NCBI GenBank assembly: GCA_963926475.1
Contig: CAWUXE010000002.1
Span: forward strand, 248,001 to 312,000
Direction: 5' to 3'
DNA: 64,000 nt
Source: UBA2040 sp002384725
GTDB lineage: Bacteria > Bacteroidota > Bacteroidia > Flavobacteriales_D > Crocinitomicaceae
The notes under the pieces were generated by a model. The model was given only the letters and a program-made list of their open reading frames with translations, was not told where the DNA came from and did no database searches. Below are positions 16,659 to 25,663 of the stretch, in pieces. Made by a program: the position numbers and the translations under genes. The stretch's first letter is position 1. The number at the start of each line of letters is the position of its first letter.

Positions 16659-18053
16659 TTACTTCCCAGAACCCTTGAAAATAATCATGACGGTATACAG
16701 CATGATTTTAAAATCAAGGGCTAAACTTCTGTTTTTCAAGTACAACAAGTCGAATTTCATGCGTTGCAACATCTGGTCTACATTTTCGGCATAGCCAAAT
16801 TTCACTTGTCCCCAAGAAGTGATTCCTGGTCTTACTTTCGTCAATTGTAGGAACTGCGGTTCCACCTTTTTAATTTGATCGATAAAGAACTGACGCTCGG
16901 GTCTCGGCCCCACCAATGACATTTCACCAAGTAAGACATTGAAAAACTGTGGAAACTCATCCAAACGCATTTTTCGCATGATTTTGCCACTTGGAGTGAT
17001 TCTTAGATCATTCTCAGAAGAAAGCTGAGGTGTTCCGTTTTCAGCGCCTACAAACATCGTTCTAAACTTGATTATTTTAAACGATTTACCATTTAGCCCA
17101 ATCCGTTCTTGCCGATAAAAGATTGGTCCTTTTGAACCCACCTTCACCATTATCGCCAAAACGATGTAGACAGGAAGTAAAATTAGAATTGCTATGGTCG
17201 ATAATAGAACATCCAAAAATCGCTTTGTAAGCCTTTGCCAAACGGGCATAGTGTCTGTGTTGACTTCCATTAACAATACACCATATATATTGGTCATTTT
17301 CACAGAACCGGCGATCAGATCATACATATCCGACAAAATCTTAATGCGGATATTACCGGAGTCTATTCGAGAAATGATGCTTTGAAGTCGCTCATGCTCA
17401 GTGCTTTCTAAGGCTATAATAACTTCATCTAATTCATTCTCAGCTATTATTTTTTCAAGCTCATCGGCATGCCCTAAATAAGGAATCTCATTCTCCAAAA
17501 GCTTGTCAATACCATTTAGATTGACAAAACCAACAAATTGATTTCCGTTTCCTTTAGGCAATTGCAAAATCTCATTGTAAATAGAAACAGCCTTCTCGCT
17601 TCCTCCAATTAACAAGGTTCTAAATCCGTTTTTACCATCGTGTATTTTTCGAACGATCCAATTAGATAAGAAAAACCTTACCATTGTTAAAAGGAAAAAA
17701 TGTACTCCAAAGAGGATGAGCAATGAGCGATAATAACTTTGGTATCCTTGGATTTCATCATCGAGTAAGAAAACGAAAAACAACAGGAATGTACCTAAAA
17801 CACTGCCAAAAAAGGAAAGAACCAAAGCTCTTGAACGGTACATTCGTCGAACATCGTGATAGGTACCTTGCATAAAATAAATCGTAAACCAAATAATCGG
17901 AACAATTAGGATACCAGCAAAAAACGTCGGGTTGGTCTGAAAATCTTCCTTTTCAATATAAACTTTCCTGAAATAGTAGAAAACACCCCAAGAAGTAGCA
18001 GAAACTAGATAATCTAAACAGATAAATAAAAATGTAAGTAGATTTTTCTTCAT
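16659..18053 (-). CDS. Polyprenyl glycosylphosphotransferase (exopolysaccharide-initiating)
   Basis: This 464-residue protein has four to five N-terminal helices, a Rossmann-like middle (LLIGGSEKAVSIYNEIL at its start) and a C-terminal bacterial sugar-transferase domain. The latter includes the membrane-entry helix KRFLDVLLSTIAILILLP, FYRQERIGLNGKSF, IIKFRTM, RLDEFPQFFNVLLGEMSLVGPRPE and RPGITSWGQV, all the motifs of WcaJ/WbaP-type enzymes. It moves a sugar-1-phosphate from a nucleotide sugar to undecaprenyl phosphate to start capsule, exopolysaccharide or O-antigen synthesis. Its start codon overlaps the stop of the lipoprotein gene upstream (TAATG). Confidence 0.93.
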   Translation of the reverse strand: MKKNLLTFLFICLDYLVSATSWGVFYYFRKVYIEKEDFQTNPTFFAGILIVPIIWFTIYFMQGTYHDVRRMYRSRALVLSFFGSVLGTFLLFFVFLLDDEIQGYQSYYRSLLILFGVHFFLLTMVRFFLSNWIVRKIHDGKNGFRTLLIGGSEKAVSIYNEILQLPKGNGNQFVGFVNLNGIDKLLENEIPYLGHADELEKIIAENELDEVIIALESTEHERLQSIISRIDSGNIRIKILSDMYDLIAGSVKMTNIYGVLLMEVNTDTMPVWQRLTKRFLDVLLSTIAILILLPVYIVLAIMVKVGSKGPIFYRQERIGLNGKSFKIIKFRTMFVGAENGTPQLSSENDLRITPSGKIMRKMRLDEFPQFFNVLLGEMSLVGPRPERQFFIDQIKKVEPQFLQLTKVRPGITSWGQVKFGYAENVDQMLQRMKFDLLYLKNRSLALDFKIMLYTVMIIFKGSGK

Positions 18054-18925
18054 TAATAATGCACCACTTTAACGTTGTCTATTAGAATATTACGTGGGTT
18101 TCCTCCTTCAAATGCAGACAGTAAATACAAACGATAATTGAATGAATTTGGTGTGCCAGAAACGACTTCTCTTAAGTCGATGTAAATCTTTTTCCAAACA
18201 TCTTTACCTGTCTCTTGACCGTTTAATTGAATCATCGGGTGATTCGTAATACCGGCAGAATTGGTTTCAATTAAACCCGTAACAACTGCGTTTGTATTAC
18301 GATAGTCAATTTCTAAATAAATATCTTGTCCTATAGCCCAATCCGTAAAAACACCGTCTTGCGTATTTTCAGTATAACCAAGAAAAGCGGAATCTTGGGC
18401 GTTAAGTGTGATCCGTCCATACCCACTTCCCCATTGTAAATATTGGGGGTCGTTTCCGTAAATCATCGTTGCAGGATAATTTGGATCAGAATCAAATTTA
18501 AAATTAAAACTATCATCGAAATTCTCTATCCAAAAATCGAGATTGTCTTTGTAACTCGTTTTTGGATTAATCACAACAGTTTCGTTTTTGACCAAATCTA
18601 CCTGAATATCATAAGATTTTACGAAAGGGTAAATTTTCTTCGTCGCCGAAATACCGTTATCCTCAATAACAGGGAATATTTTCAATTCGGATACACCTTC
18701 ATCCAATATTGGTATTTTAATGGGTAATTCAAAAACGCCAATCAATTGACCATCGGCATAAATCCAAGCATGGGAAAAATTATGAGACAAACTTCCTTCA
18801 TCACCGTTTAAGCTTGAATTTGCTTCCAAAGTCCACGTATTAATCTGCACCCAAGAAGGGTCTGGATTGTTCTTAACACAAGCGAACAGAACGAATATTA
18901 AAGAGAAAACCGATAGTAATTTCAT
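18053..18925 (-). CDS. Lipoprotein of unknown function coupled to the glycosylphosphotransferase
   Basis: This 290-residue protein has a lipoprotein signal (MKLLSVFSLIFVLFAC, lipobox Cys16). The mature part is all-beta. Residues ~30-110 look like an Ig-like fold and the C-terminal ~150 like a jelly-roll carbohydrate-binding shape (YLEIDYRNTNAVVTGLI, then WKKIYIDLREVV, ending NILIDNVKVVHY), a pattern typical of Bacteroidota proteins with concealed lectin-like domains. No named family is recognised. Its stop overlaps the start of the sugar transferase by one base, suggesting a role at the surface linked to the same polysaccharide. Confidence 0.75.
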   Translation of the reverse strand: MKLLSVFSLIFVLFACVKNNPDPSWVQINTWTLEANSSLNGDEGSLSHNFSHAWIYADGQLIGVFELPIKIPILDEGVSELKIFPVIEDNGISATKKIYPFVKSYDIQVDLVKNETVVINPKTSYKDNLDFWIENFDDSFNFKFDSDPNYPATMIYGNDPQYLQWGSGYGRITLNAQDSAFLGYTENTQDGVFTDWAIGQDIYLEIDYRNTNAVVTGLIETNSAGITNHPMIQLNGQETGKDVWKKIYIDLREVVSGTPNSFNYRLYLLSAFEGGNPRNILIDNVKVVHY

Positions 18926-18960
18926 ATTGAGAGGTTAACGATTAAACGAAATAAAAATTG

Positions 18961-19950
18961 TTACAGTTGGACTTTAGAGTTCTCGTCTATTTTTTCTAGT
19001 ACCATGTGGGCTACTTTCAAAGCTTTGAATCCATCTTCTAGCGTCACGCGTGGTTCCGATTCAGTCGTAATAGCTTCATGAAAAGAGCTTAATTCATCCT
19101 TTATGGCATTTACCTCTCCAATGGTTGGTTTATCAAACAAGATCTTTTTTGTCGGCTTACCATTTCCCACCTCAAATACGATGTCAAAAGGATCTGGCTC
19201 GCCTTCGATGTTTTCCATGCGCACAACTTCCAATTCCTTCTTCAGGAAATCAACACTTATGTAGGCGTCTTTTTGAAAGAACCTTGATTTACGCATGTTT
19301 TTCATGGAAATGCGACTAGCAGTTAAGTTAGCAACACATCCATTCTCAAATTCGATACGTGCATTCGTTATATCTGGTGTGTCAGAAACAACAGAAACGC
19401 CTGAAGCCGATATGTTTTTTACTTCTGATTGCACCACTGAAAGTATGGCATCTATATCGTGAATCATTAAATCGAGAACCACCGGAACATCAGTGCCACG
19501 TGGATTAAATTGTGCCAAGCGATGCGTTTCTATAAACATCGGTCTGCCAAAAAACTCTTGAGCCGCAACGAATGCGGGATTAAAACGCTCCACATGTCCA
19601 ACTTGAACTTGCACACCTGCTTCTTCCTTAAGAACAATTAGGTTTCGTGCTTCCTCAACCGTTTTGGTAACCGGTTTTTCTATAAAGACATGTTTTCCGG
19701 CTTTGATAGATTTGCTCGCGCAATCATAATGCGAAAGAGTTGGTGTAACAATATCTAAGCAATCCACGGCTGAAATTAGCTCATCCATTGAGTCGAAGCG
19801 TTTGATGCCAAATTCCTCTGTAACTTTCTTGGCGTTTTCCTCATTCGGATCAAAGAAACCAATCATTTCGTATTGGTCCTTTAACTCTAAAATTAATCGG
19901 ATGTGGATTATACCTAGATGACCTGCTCCTAAAACGCCTATTTTTAGCAT
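18961..19950 (-). CDS. Gfo/Idh/MocA family NAD(P)-dependent oxidoreductase
   Basis: This 329-residue protein begins with a Rossmann motif (IGVLGAGHLGIIH) followed by the family's EKPVTKT motif at 91-97 (Glu91-Lys92-Pro93) and GHVERFNPAF. The second alpha/beta domain contains DLMIHDIDAILS with the His-Asp pair typical of the active site. Members oxidise or epimerise sugars, inositols or nucleotide sugars. Being upstream of the lipoprotein and sugar transferase (35-base gap) fits nucleotide-sugar metabolism for the polysaccharide, but this is inferred from position only. Confidence 0.9.
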   Translation of the reverse strand: MLKIGVLGAGHLGIIHIRLILELKDQYEMIGFFDPNEENAKKVTEEFGIKRFDSMDELISAVDCLDIVTPTLSHYDCASKSIKAGKHVFIEKPVTKTVEEARNLIVLKEEAGVQVQVGHVERFNPAFVAAQEFFGRPMFIETHRLAQFNPRGTDVPVVLDLMIHDIDAILSVVQSEVKNISASGVSVVSDTPDITNARIEFENGCVANLTASRISMKNMRKSRFFQKDAYISVDFLKKELEVVRMENIEGEPDPFDIVFEVGNGKPTKKILFDKPTIGEVNAIKDELSSFHEAITTESEPRVTLEDGFKALKVAHMVLEKIDENSKVQL

Positions 19951-20044
19951 ACTTCTGTTTTCAACAAAAATAATCAGAATAAACAGCTATTGATAGGACT
20001 TTACAGATTTCTTTTTGAGAAAATAAACGAGTCTATTGAATTAA

Positions 20045-20539
20045 TCAAGTAAGCTTCTTATCATAATAATATCCGGTATCGATATTGACTTGAAGCTTCG
20101 TTAAGGTTGTGATTTGACCAGTGTGGTAACTGAAATGTTCTATCACATGAATCAAAACTGAAAAGCCAGTTTCTGTAAATCCTTGTATCCTATGCGTTTG
20201 GCCGTATTTAGATTCAGGCACTTCCCTAAGACATTGTTGAATATTAACACGTAAATTTTCGAGTAAAAAGATTAAATCCGTTTTTTTTATGTTTTTATGT
20301 GATTCAAATTCGAGGTCTCGCTGTCTATTATCTGTTTGATCACCCAAACCACTAAGAATCCATTGTCGTGCATTTCCACAAAGATGAAGGACTAAATTGC
20401 CTACGGATGGAACATTGGGATTCACCTTTTTCCACAATTTTTTTTCATCTAGTAAACTTAAGCATTTAAAAATCCGAGTATAAGATTCATCGAAAATACG
20501 TTGCTCAAACTGTTGTAGTAAATGTTCTTTACTTATCAT
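20045..20539 (-). CDS. DinB-like / DUF1572-type four-helix protein
   Basis: This 164-residue, mostly helical protein fits the DinB/YfiT metal-binding superfamily. A His in LVLHLCGNARQWI and a pair in HVIEHFSYHTGQI sit where the three metal ligands are expected, and the order of helices is as in DUF1572 proteins. These small proteins are thought to be metal-dependent, thiol-using transferases or hydrolases, but most are uncharacterised. It stands alone on the minus strand, upstream of and divergent from the tRNA gene. Confidence 0.82.
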   Translation of the reverse strand: MISKEHLLQQFEQRIFDESYTRIFKCLSLLDEKKLWKKVNPNVPSVGNLVLHLCGNARQWILSGLGDQTDNRQRDLEFESHKNIKKTDLIFLLENLRVNIQQCLREVPESKYGQTHRIQGFTETGFSVLIHVIEHFSYHTGQITTLTKLQVNIDTGYYYDKKLT

Positions 20540-20580
20540 CCCGTAAGTCTTTCTTAAAGATAAGTTTTTTTTCGATGTAG

Positions 20581-20612
20581 TTGATAAAACAACAATAAAT
20601 TATATATCTTTG
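20581..20612 (+). promoter_or_regulatory. Promoter of the tRNA-His gene
   Basis: TTG (20581-20583) is followed after 21 bases by TATCTTTG (20605-20612), a full match to the Bacteroidota -7 consensus TAnnTTTG at normal spacing. It lies about 60 bases upstream of the tRNA. Confidence 0.7.
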
Positions 20613-20670
20613 CATCCGCTGAATCATTCATGATTGAGCCTCCCATACTGCAAGGGACATAGATTTTATG

Positions 20671-20744
20671 GTGGTTGTAGCTCAGTTGGTTAGAGCATCG
20701 GTTTGTGGTACCGAGGGTCGCCGGTTCGAGCCCGGTCTTCCACC
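20671..20744 (+). tRNA. tRNA-His (GTG anticodon)
   Basis: A full cloverleaf can be drawn: D arm GCTC...GAGC, anticodon stem TCGGT/ACCGA around the loop TTGTGGT with anticodon GTG, and a T arm with loop TTCGAGC. The base before it (20670) is G and the discriminator is C, as expected for the extra G-1:C73 pair of tRNA-His. The acceptor stem GTGGTTG/CTTCCAC has two adjacent T-T mismatches (positions 5:68 and 6:67), which is unusual. CCA is not encoded. It has its own promoter and terminator. Confidence 0.9.
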
Positions 20745-20751
20745 CAAAAGT

Positions 20752-20785
20752 AAAACCGACCCTTTTTGGGGGTCGGTTTTTTCTT
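20752..20785 (+). terminator. Terminator after tRNA-His
   Basis: AAAACCGACCC (20752-20762) pairs perfectly with GGGTCGGTTTT (20770-20780) and is followed by a T run. Confidence 0.85.
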
Positions 20786-20831
20786 TTAACAAGCATTAAT
20801 AATAGTGCGTATCATCCTTAAAACGAAAGAA

Positions 20832-21899
20832 ATGAATATAGATAAAACAAAACCAGTAATGGTAACAGGAGCCAATGGATATGTAGCCAGTTGGCTGGTG
20901 AAATATTTGCTGGAAGAAGGACTAACAGTTCACGCAGCTGTTAGAAATCCAAATGACGAAAAGAAAATTGGCCATTTGAAGGAGGTAGCAACCAATTCAA
21001 AAGGTACAATCAAATTCTTTAAATCCGATTTGTTGACACCCGGATCATACAAAGAAGCGATGGAAGGTTGTGAGCTCGTATATCATACTGCTTCGCCTTT
21101 CACCTTAGACGTAAAAGATGCGCGAAAAGATTTGATCGAACCAGCATTGCACGGAACAGAAAATGTGTTGAAATCAGTTAATGAAACTTCGTCTGTGAAA
21201 CGTGTTGTTTTAACGAGTAGTTGTGCAGCGATTTATACCGATGCAATTGACACGGTTAACGCTCCAGGTGGCCAATTAACGGAAGATATTTGGAACACAA
21301 ACGCTACGGAATCCTACCAACCTTACTCCTACTCCAAAACACTAGCGGAGAAAAAAGCATGGGAAATGGCCGATGCTCAATCGAATTGGGACTTGGTTAC
21401 CATTAATCCATCTGGCGTATTTGGACCTCCGTTGAATCCTCATAACACAACTTCAGAAAGCATGAACATTCTTAAAATACTTGGTAATGGTCAAATGAAA
21501 TCTGGAGCACCACGCATGGGAATTGGAATGGTAGATGTACGCGATGTTTCAAAAGCACATTTTCAAGCCGGATTCAAACCGGAAGCAAAAGGTCGATACA
21601 TCACTTCTGCGCACAACACCAACTTTTTAGAGATGGGTCAGGCCTTGTTGCCTAAATATGGCGATCAATATCCGCTACCTAAAAAAGCTTTGCCAAAATG
21701 GTTATTGATGGCTGTTGGGCCAATGGTGAATAAGTTATTTTCTCGTAAATTCATTAAAAAAAATGTGAATGTTCCCTGGAAAGCAGACAATTCAAAAATT
21801 AAACGTGAACTGGGGATAGAATTTATGCCCATGCAACAAAGTTTAGAAGAATCTTTTCAAGTTTTGATTGATGAAGGGATTTTGAAACCGAAGAAATAA
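20832..21899 (+). CDS. Extended SDR reductase, dihydroflavonol-4-reductase-like
   Basis: I place the start at ATG 20832 (355 residues, MNIDKTKPVMVTGANGYVAS); an upstream GTG reading adds nine residues without support. The NAD(P) motif TGANGYVAS, a downstream ASPFTLDVKDAR segment, the SSCAAIY strand and the catalytic YSYSK (Tyr-x-x-x-Lys) place it with extended short-chain dehydrogenases of the dihydroflavonol reductase/cinnamoyl-CoA reductase group. Such bacterial members reduce aldehydes or ketones; the substrate is unknown. It follows the tRNA terminator and ends before its own terminator, so it is monocistronic. Confidence 0.88.
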   Translation: MNIDKTKPVMVTGANGYVASWLVKYLLEEGLTVHAAVRNPNDEKKIGHLKEVATNSKGTIKFFKSDLLTPGSYKEAMEGCELVYHTASPFTLDVKDARKDLIEPALHGTENVLKSVNETSSVKRVVLTSSCAAIYTDAIDTVNAPGGQLTEDIWNTNATESYQPYSYSKTLAEKKAWEMADAQSNWDLVTINPSGVFGPPLNPHNTTSESMNILKILGNGQMKSGAPRMGIGMVDVRDVSKAHFQAGFKPEAKGRYITSAHNTNFLEMGQALLPKYGDQYPLPKKALPKWLLMAVGPMVNKLFSRKFIKKNVNVPWKADNSKIKRELGIEFMPMQQSLEESFQVLIDEGILKPKK

Positions 21900-21920
21900 A
21901 TTCAATACCTATATAATCGA

Positions 21921-21950
21921 GGAGTTCATTCAAAATGGACTCCTTTTTTA
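21921..21950 (+). terminator. Terminator after the SDR gene
   Basis: GGAGTTC (21921-21927) pairs with GGACTCC (21937-21943), with one G-T wobble, followed by seven T residues. Confidence 0.75.
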
Positions 21951-22165
21951 ATTTTCAATAATTCAAAATCTGCTTTGTCCTATATACTCTTAAAAGCTAT
22001 GTTGGTATATTTGTCAAAATGTTAATTTACTTACTTGAGACGAAACTGTCCGATTTTGATTTAAAAAAATTCAAAATTTAAATTCTTAAGCGAAGGATTA
22101 TCCGAAACAAAATGGATTTCTATTTTTGTGTAAGGATGGACGAACAAATCTGTCCACTATATATT

Positions 22166-22669
22166 ATGGAAAATCACAGAAAAGCATACATAGCAGGAGG
22201 CTGCTTTTGGGGAATGGAAGATCTATTCCGAAACAGAAAAGGTATTTTCGATACAGAAGTCGGATACCAAGGAGGTCAAAATGACAATCCGACTTATAAA
22301 TATCACCCAGGTCACGCGGAAGGCATTGAATTGACCTATGATCCCAGTCAAACTAATTTTCGAGAGATTTTAGATTATTTCTTTCGTATACACAATCCAA
22401 CTACAATTGATAGACAAGGAAACGATATGGGGTCAAGTTATCGATCTGCTATCTTTATTCAAAATGAAGAAGAGAAATCGATTGCTGAAGAAGTGATTGA
22501 AATTGTAAATAGTTCAGGTCGATGGGATGGCAAAATCGTCACCACTTTGGAATCATTTTCTACTTTTTGGCCGGCAGAAGAAAATCATCAAGACTATTTG
22601 GTGAAAAACCCAGGTGGGTATACCTGCCACTTCGAAAGGTTTGATACTTTTTTAGACAAAACAACCTAA
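22166..22669 (+). CDS. msrA: Peptide methionine (S)-S-oxide reductase
   Basis: The ATG at 22166 gives 167 residues beginning MENHRKAYIAGGCFWGMED; the nucleophilic Cys13 in GCFWG lies at the usual distance from the start. Earlier in-frame codons extend into the leader and are rejected. GYQGGQNDNPTY, GHAEGIELTYDP and FRIHNPTTIDRQGND are standard MsrA motifs. The enzyme reduces methionine S-sulfoxide in proteins, repairing oxidative damage. There is no fused MsrB domain. The gene is about 215 bases after the previous terminator. Confidence 0.95.
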   Translation: MENHRKAYIAGGCFWGMEDLFRNRKGIFDTEVGYQGGQNDNPTYKYHPGHAEGIELTYDPSQTNFREILDYFFRIHNPTTIDRQGNDMGSSYRSAIFIQNEEEKSIAEEVIEIVNSSGRWDGKIVTTLESFSTFWPAEENHQDYLVKNPGGYTCHFERFDTFLDKTT

Positions 22670-22691
22670 AAAAATAATCGAAAACCTTCAT

Positions 22692-22970
22692 TTGACTAGC
22701 AAATATTTAGCAACCGCTACGATCAGCTTTCTGGAAAAAAAAGACGACGATAGTCATACAAATCTGGAATGGGACGTTGAATCCTCACACATTGAATCTC
22801 GCTTTTTTGAAAAGAACAATCAATTGATATTCAATTTATTGAACTTCGAATTGATGTGGATAAACAAGGAACAAATCACGGCTAAAATTGATTTACAAAC
22901 CAAATCGCAAGACATTCAAGAAATCACGCTTTGCGGAACACAACACACTATAAATTCCGTAGTTAATTAA
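22692..22970 (+). CDS. Small hypothetical protein (TTG start)
   Basis: This is a 92-residue frame starting at TTG 22692, 22 bases after msrA, with no ATG near its 5' end. The protein (begins MTSKYLATATISFLEKK, contains NHLIFNLLNFELMW-like hydrophobic strands) has a coherent beta pattern but matches no family I know. Codon choice looks like that of neighbouring genes. It could be a real small gene translated with msrA or a remnant. Confidence 0.35.
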   Translation: MTSKYLATATISFLEKKDDDSHTNLEWDVESSHIESRFFEKNNQLIFNLLNFELMWINKEQITAKIDLQTKSQDIQEITLCGTQHTINSVVN

Positions 22971-22992
22971 AGCCTATTTTTAACACATAAAG

Positions 22993-23208
22993 TTGTCAAA
23001 TTCAATAAGTTATAAAAATGACATTAAACAAATTGATAAGTTAAAATTAGACGTTTTTGATAATGGAGCAATTAAAAACGGGCAAAATTCACTTTCAGAA
23101 TTAGCGGTAAAATATCCGAATCCCGTTTTAATGTGTACAGAACTTTCCTTAATAAACACAAATTGCCTTGATGCAGTTGCTTGTCATCTTTCGGATGTTT
23201 TCATTTAA
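22993..23208 (+). CDS. Doubtful small open frame, possibly a gene remnant
   Basis: This is a 71-residue frame from TTG 22993 to TAA 23206 with no recognised family. Just past the stop, another frame continues RVDYFDKIVHS and then stops, so a single frameshift near 23200 would lengthen the product. That, with the lack of an ATG, suggests a decaying gene rather than a functional one. No function is proposed. Confidence 0.2.
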   Translation: MSNSISYKNDIKQIDKLKLDVFDNGAIKNGQNSLSELAVKYPNPVLMCTELSLINTNCLDAVACHLSDVFI

Positions 23209-23291
23209 TTCGTGTGGATTACTTTGATAAAATCGTCCATTCGTAAGCAACTTAAAGCCTAACTTCTGCGTTTAGAAAGAAACAGCTTTTA

Positions 23292-25049
23292 ATGACCAAA
23301 TCTGCCTTTTTCATCCTTGCGCTGGCGTTTTCGTTTTTGTCCTCGGCACAGGACTTCGAATGGCTGGTTTCTGGTGGTGGTCCATTGTCTGACAAAGCAA
23401 CCGATATCGCGGTTGATCACGAAGGAAATATTTTTATCACTGGATATTATAACGAAGAAGCCACTTTCGGTCCATTTTCTATTCCCTTCGGAAATCCTAG
23501 TTCAAAAGAAGTTTTTGTCGCTAAACTCGATCCTCAAGGAAATTATCTTTGGGCAAAATATGGCGATAACTATTATGACGACAGAGGATTAGGCCTTTGC
23601 CTTGACAAGCAAGGAAATGTGTTTGTTACAGGAACTTGTTGGGGCGGAATGACGTTCGGCTCTTTATCTGTTTACAATTCTACCTCCTACACCGATCAAA
23701 TTTTCGTTTTAAAACTGGACGGTAACGGTAATGAAATCTGGTTGAAAAATGCAGGAGTAAATACTGGAGGTTATCCCTACAATGATGACCACGGTTTTAA
23801 CTTAGTGGCCGACACCATTGGGAATATTTATGTCACTGGATTTATTTCCAATAATACCAACTCTGCTCAAAATGCCACTTTCGATGCTTTAATCGTCACT
23901 GTTGCACCAAACGATTCGCTTGCTTTCTTGGCGAAATTAGATCCAGCTGGAACCTGGCAATGGGTCAATACGTTTGACGGAGAGAGTGGTTCGCGTGACA
24001 ACGATATCGATATAGACAATGAGAACAATCTGTACATTGTTGGAGGCTTCGATGGAACACGAATGTTCGGAACTACATCTCTGACGAGTGTTGGGGGAAA
24101 TGATGTATTTGTTGTAAAATATGATGAGAACGGAAATTTCATTTATGCAAAACGAGCCGGTGGCCTTTTGGATGATAGAGCTAACGCTGTCCATTGTAGT
24201 TCCGACAATCATATTTATATCACAGGTGAATTCAGAGACAAAGCAGGATTTGGATTAGATAGCGTTAACAACAATGGCGGACCAAATGGTCGAGATATTT
24301 TCGTTTCTCGTATGACCAAAGACGGAACTTTTCTATGGGTGAAAAAAGCGGGTTCGAACAGCGGTAGCGACCGTGGAAATGGCGTATCGACTAACGACCA
24401 AGGAAACATTTTCGTAACGGGACAATTTCGTGGAAAAGCAGACTTTCAAAGTAATATAGAGTTAGACTCAGGCAACGATAGCACTCAATTTTTTGTCGCT
24501 GCCATTGATACGCTCGGTAAATGGCGGTGGGCTAAACAAGGCGGTGGCGCAATGCCCGACCGTGGAAATAAAATCGCCGTTGATGGCTGCGATGTTTATT
24601 CGTGTGGATATTATGAGTTGACCATGAACACTGATTCCCTTTCCATTAGTGTATTGGGTAAAAAAGATGTTTTCATTTCTAAAATTTCGGATGCTTGTTT
24701 TGGGTACGATTCACCACCACCACCACCTCCTCCTCCAATTCCCCCAGTTGTAGTTGTTCCTGATGATTCGTGCAACATTCTCATTTCAAACGTATTCTCA
24801 CCAAATGGTGACGGTGTAAACGATTTCGTTACTTTTTCAGACTATTGTGCCACTCCTGTTAATGTTTTAATATTCAACCGCTGGGGGAATATTGTTTATC
24901 AATCTGATAATCCAACTTTGCCTTGGTTTGGAACCGACATGGAAGATTTTCCGCTAACAGAAGGTGTTTATTTTTATACCATAAAAGGAACCAAGGCTGA
25001 TGGTGAAACGATCAATCAACATGGTTTTATTACTTTATTGGGTAAATAA
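23292..25049 (+). CDS. Secreted SBBP-type beta-propeller with T9SS/gliding-associated C-terminus
   Basis: This 585-residue protein has a signal peptide (MTKSAFFILALAFSFLSSAQ). Seven repeats of the form D(R/K)x-N-x-hydrophobic...GN-I/V-F/Y-V/I-TG follow, for example AVDHEGNIFITGYY, CLDKQGNVFVTGTC, VADTIGNIYVTGF and TNDQGNIFVTGQF, spaced by about 60 residues; seven blades would close a propeller. A linker with eight consecutive prolines leads to a C-terminal CHU_C/gliding-motility domain (NVFSPNGDGVNDFVTF, FNRWGNIVY, LTEGVYFYTIKG), a type B T9SS signal. It is thus exported to the cell surface or medium. Ligand or substrate unknown. Confidence 0.87.
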   Translation: MTKSAFFILALAFSFLSSAQDFEWLVSGGGPLSDKATDIAVDHEGNIFITGYYNEEATFGPFSIPFGNPSSKEVFVAKLDPQGNYLWAKYGDNYYDDRGLGLCLDKQGNVFVTGTCWGGMTFGSLSVYNSTSYTDQIFVLKLDGNGNEIWLKNAGVNTGGYPYNDDHGFNLVADTIGNIYVTGFISNNTNSAQNATFDALIVTVAPNDSLAFLAKLDPAGTWQWVNTFDGESGSRDNDIDIDNENNLYIVGGFDGTRMFGTTSLTSVGGNDVFVVKYDENGNFIYAKRAGGLLDDRANAVHCSSDNHIYITGEFRDKAGFGLDSVNNNGGPNGRDIFVSRMTKDGTFLWVKKAGSNSGSDRGNGVSTNDQGNIFVTGQFRGKADFQSNIELDSGNDSTQFFVAAIDTLGKWRWAKQGGGAMPDRGNKIAVDGCDVYSCGYYELTMNTDSLSISVLGKKDVFISKISDACFGYDSPPPPPPPPIPPVVVVPDDSCNILISNVFSPNGDGVNDFVTFSDYCATPVNVLIFNRWGNIVYQSDNPTLPWFGTDMEDFPLTEGVYFYTIKGTKADGETINQHGFITLLGK

Positions 25050-25105
25050 TTCAGTTATTAACATTTCGTTTTATTTTTCAAATAATCCCTTAGTTTTGTG
25101 GAATT

Positions 25106-25663
25106 ATGAAAAACGAAATCCAATCCAGAAGCCAAGGAAAGTGTGAATTGTGCGGTTCTGAAGCCAAACATATATTTATAGTTCCTCCAAAACCAGGAAA
25201 TTCAGCAGATGAATGTATTCAGATTTGCGAAGATTGCAATGGACAGCTCACTGAGGAAGTTGAAATTAATCCCAACCATTGGCGCTGCTTAAATGACAGT
25301 ATGTGGAGTGAAGTGGATGCTGTAAAGGTTGTCGCTTATCGCATATTGACGAAATTGAAGGCTGAGGGTTGGCCAAATGATTTGCTCGAAATGATTTACC
25401 TTGAGGAGGATACTTTGAAATGGGCAAAAGAAGGATCAACAGATACGGATCAGCCCAAACACATCGATTGTAACGGAGTTGAAATCTTTGGAGGAGATAG
25501 TGTGGTGCTTATAAAAGACCTGAAGGTAAAAGGTGGAAATTTTACAGCGAAAAGAGGAACAGCCGTTCGAAATGTCCGATTGGTGCATGACAATCCAGAG
25601 CAAATCGAGGGTAAAGTTGAAGGACAAACCGTAGTTATTCTCACCCAATATGTGAAAAAATGA
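25106..25663 (+). CDS. PhnA/YjdM-like zinc-ribbon protein
   Basis: This 185-residue protein has an N-terminal zinc ribbon with CELC (residues ~14-17) and CEDC (~43-46), followed by NPNHWRCLNDSMWSE and a C-terminal SH3-like part (NGVEIFGGDSVVLIKDLKVKG). This is the architecture of the PhnA family, historically linked to phosphonate use but lacking a proven function there. No phosphonate genes are near. A TAGTTTTG box at 25091-25098 precedes the gene. Its final bases run straight into a TolC-like remnant. Confidence 0.85.
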   Translation: MKNEIQSRSQGKCELCGSEAKHIFIVPPKPGNSADECIQICEDCNGQLTEEVEINPNHWRCLNDSMWSEVDAVKVVAYRILTKLKAEGWPNDLLEMIYLEEDTLKWAKEGSTDTDQPKHIDCNGVEIFGGDSVVLIKDLKVKGGNFTAKRGTAVRNVRLVHDNPEQIEGKVEGQTVVILTQYVKK

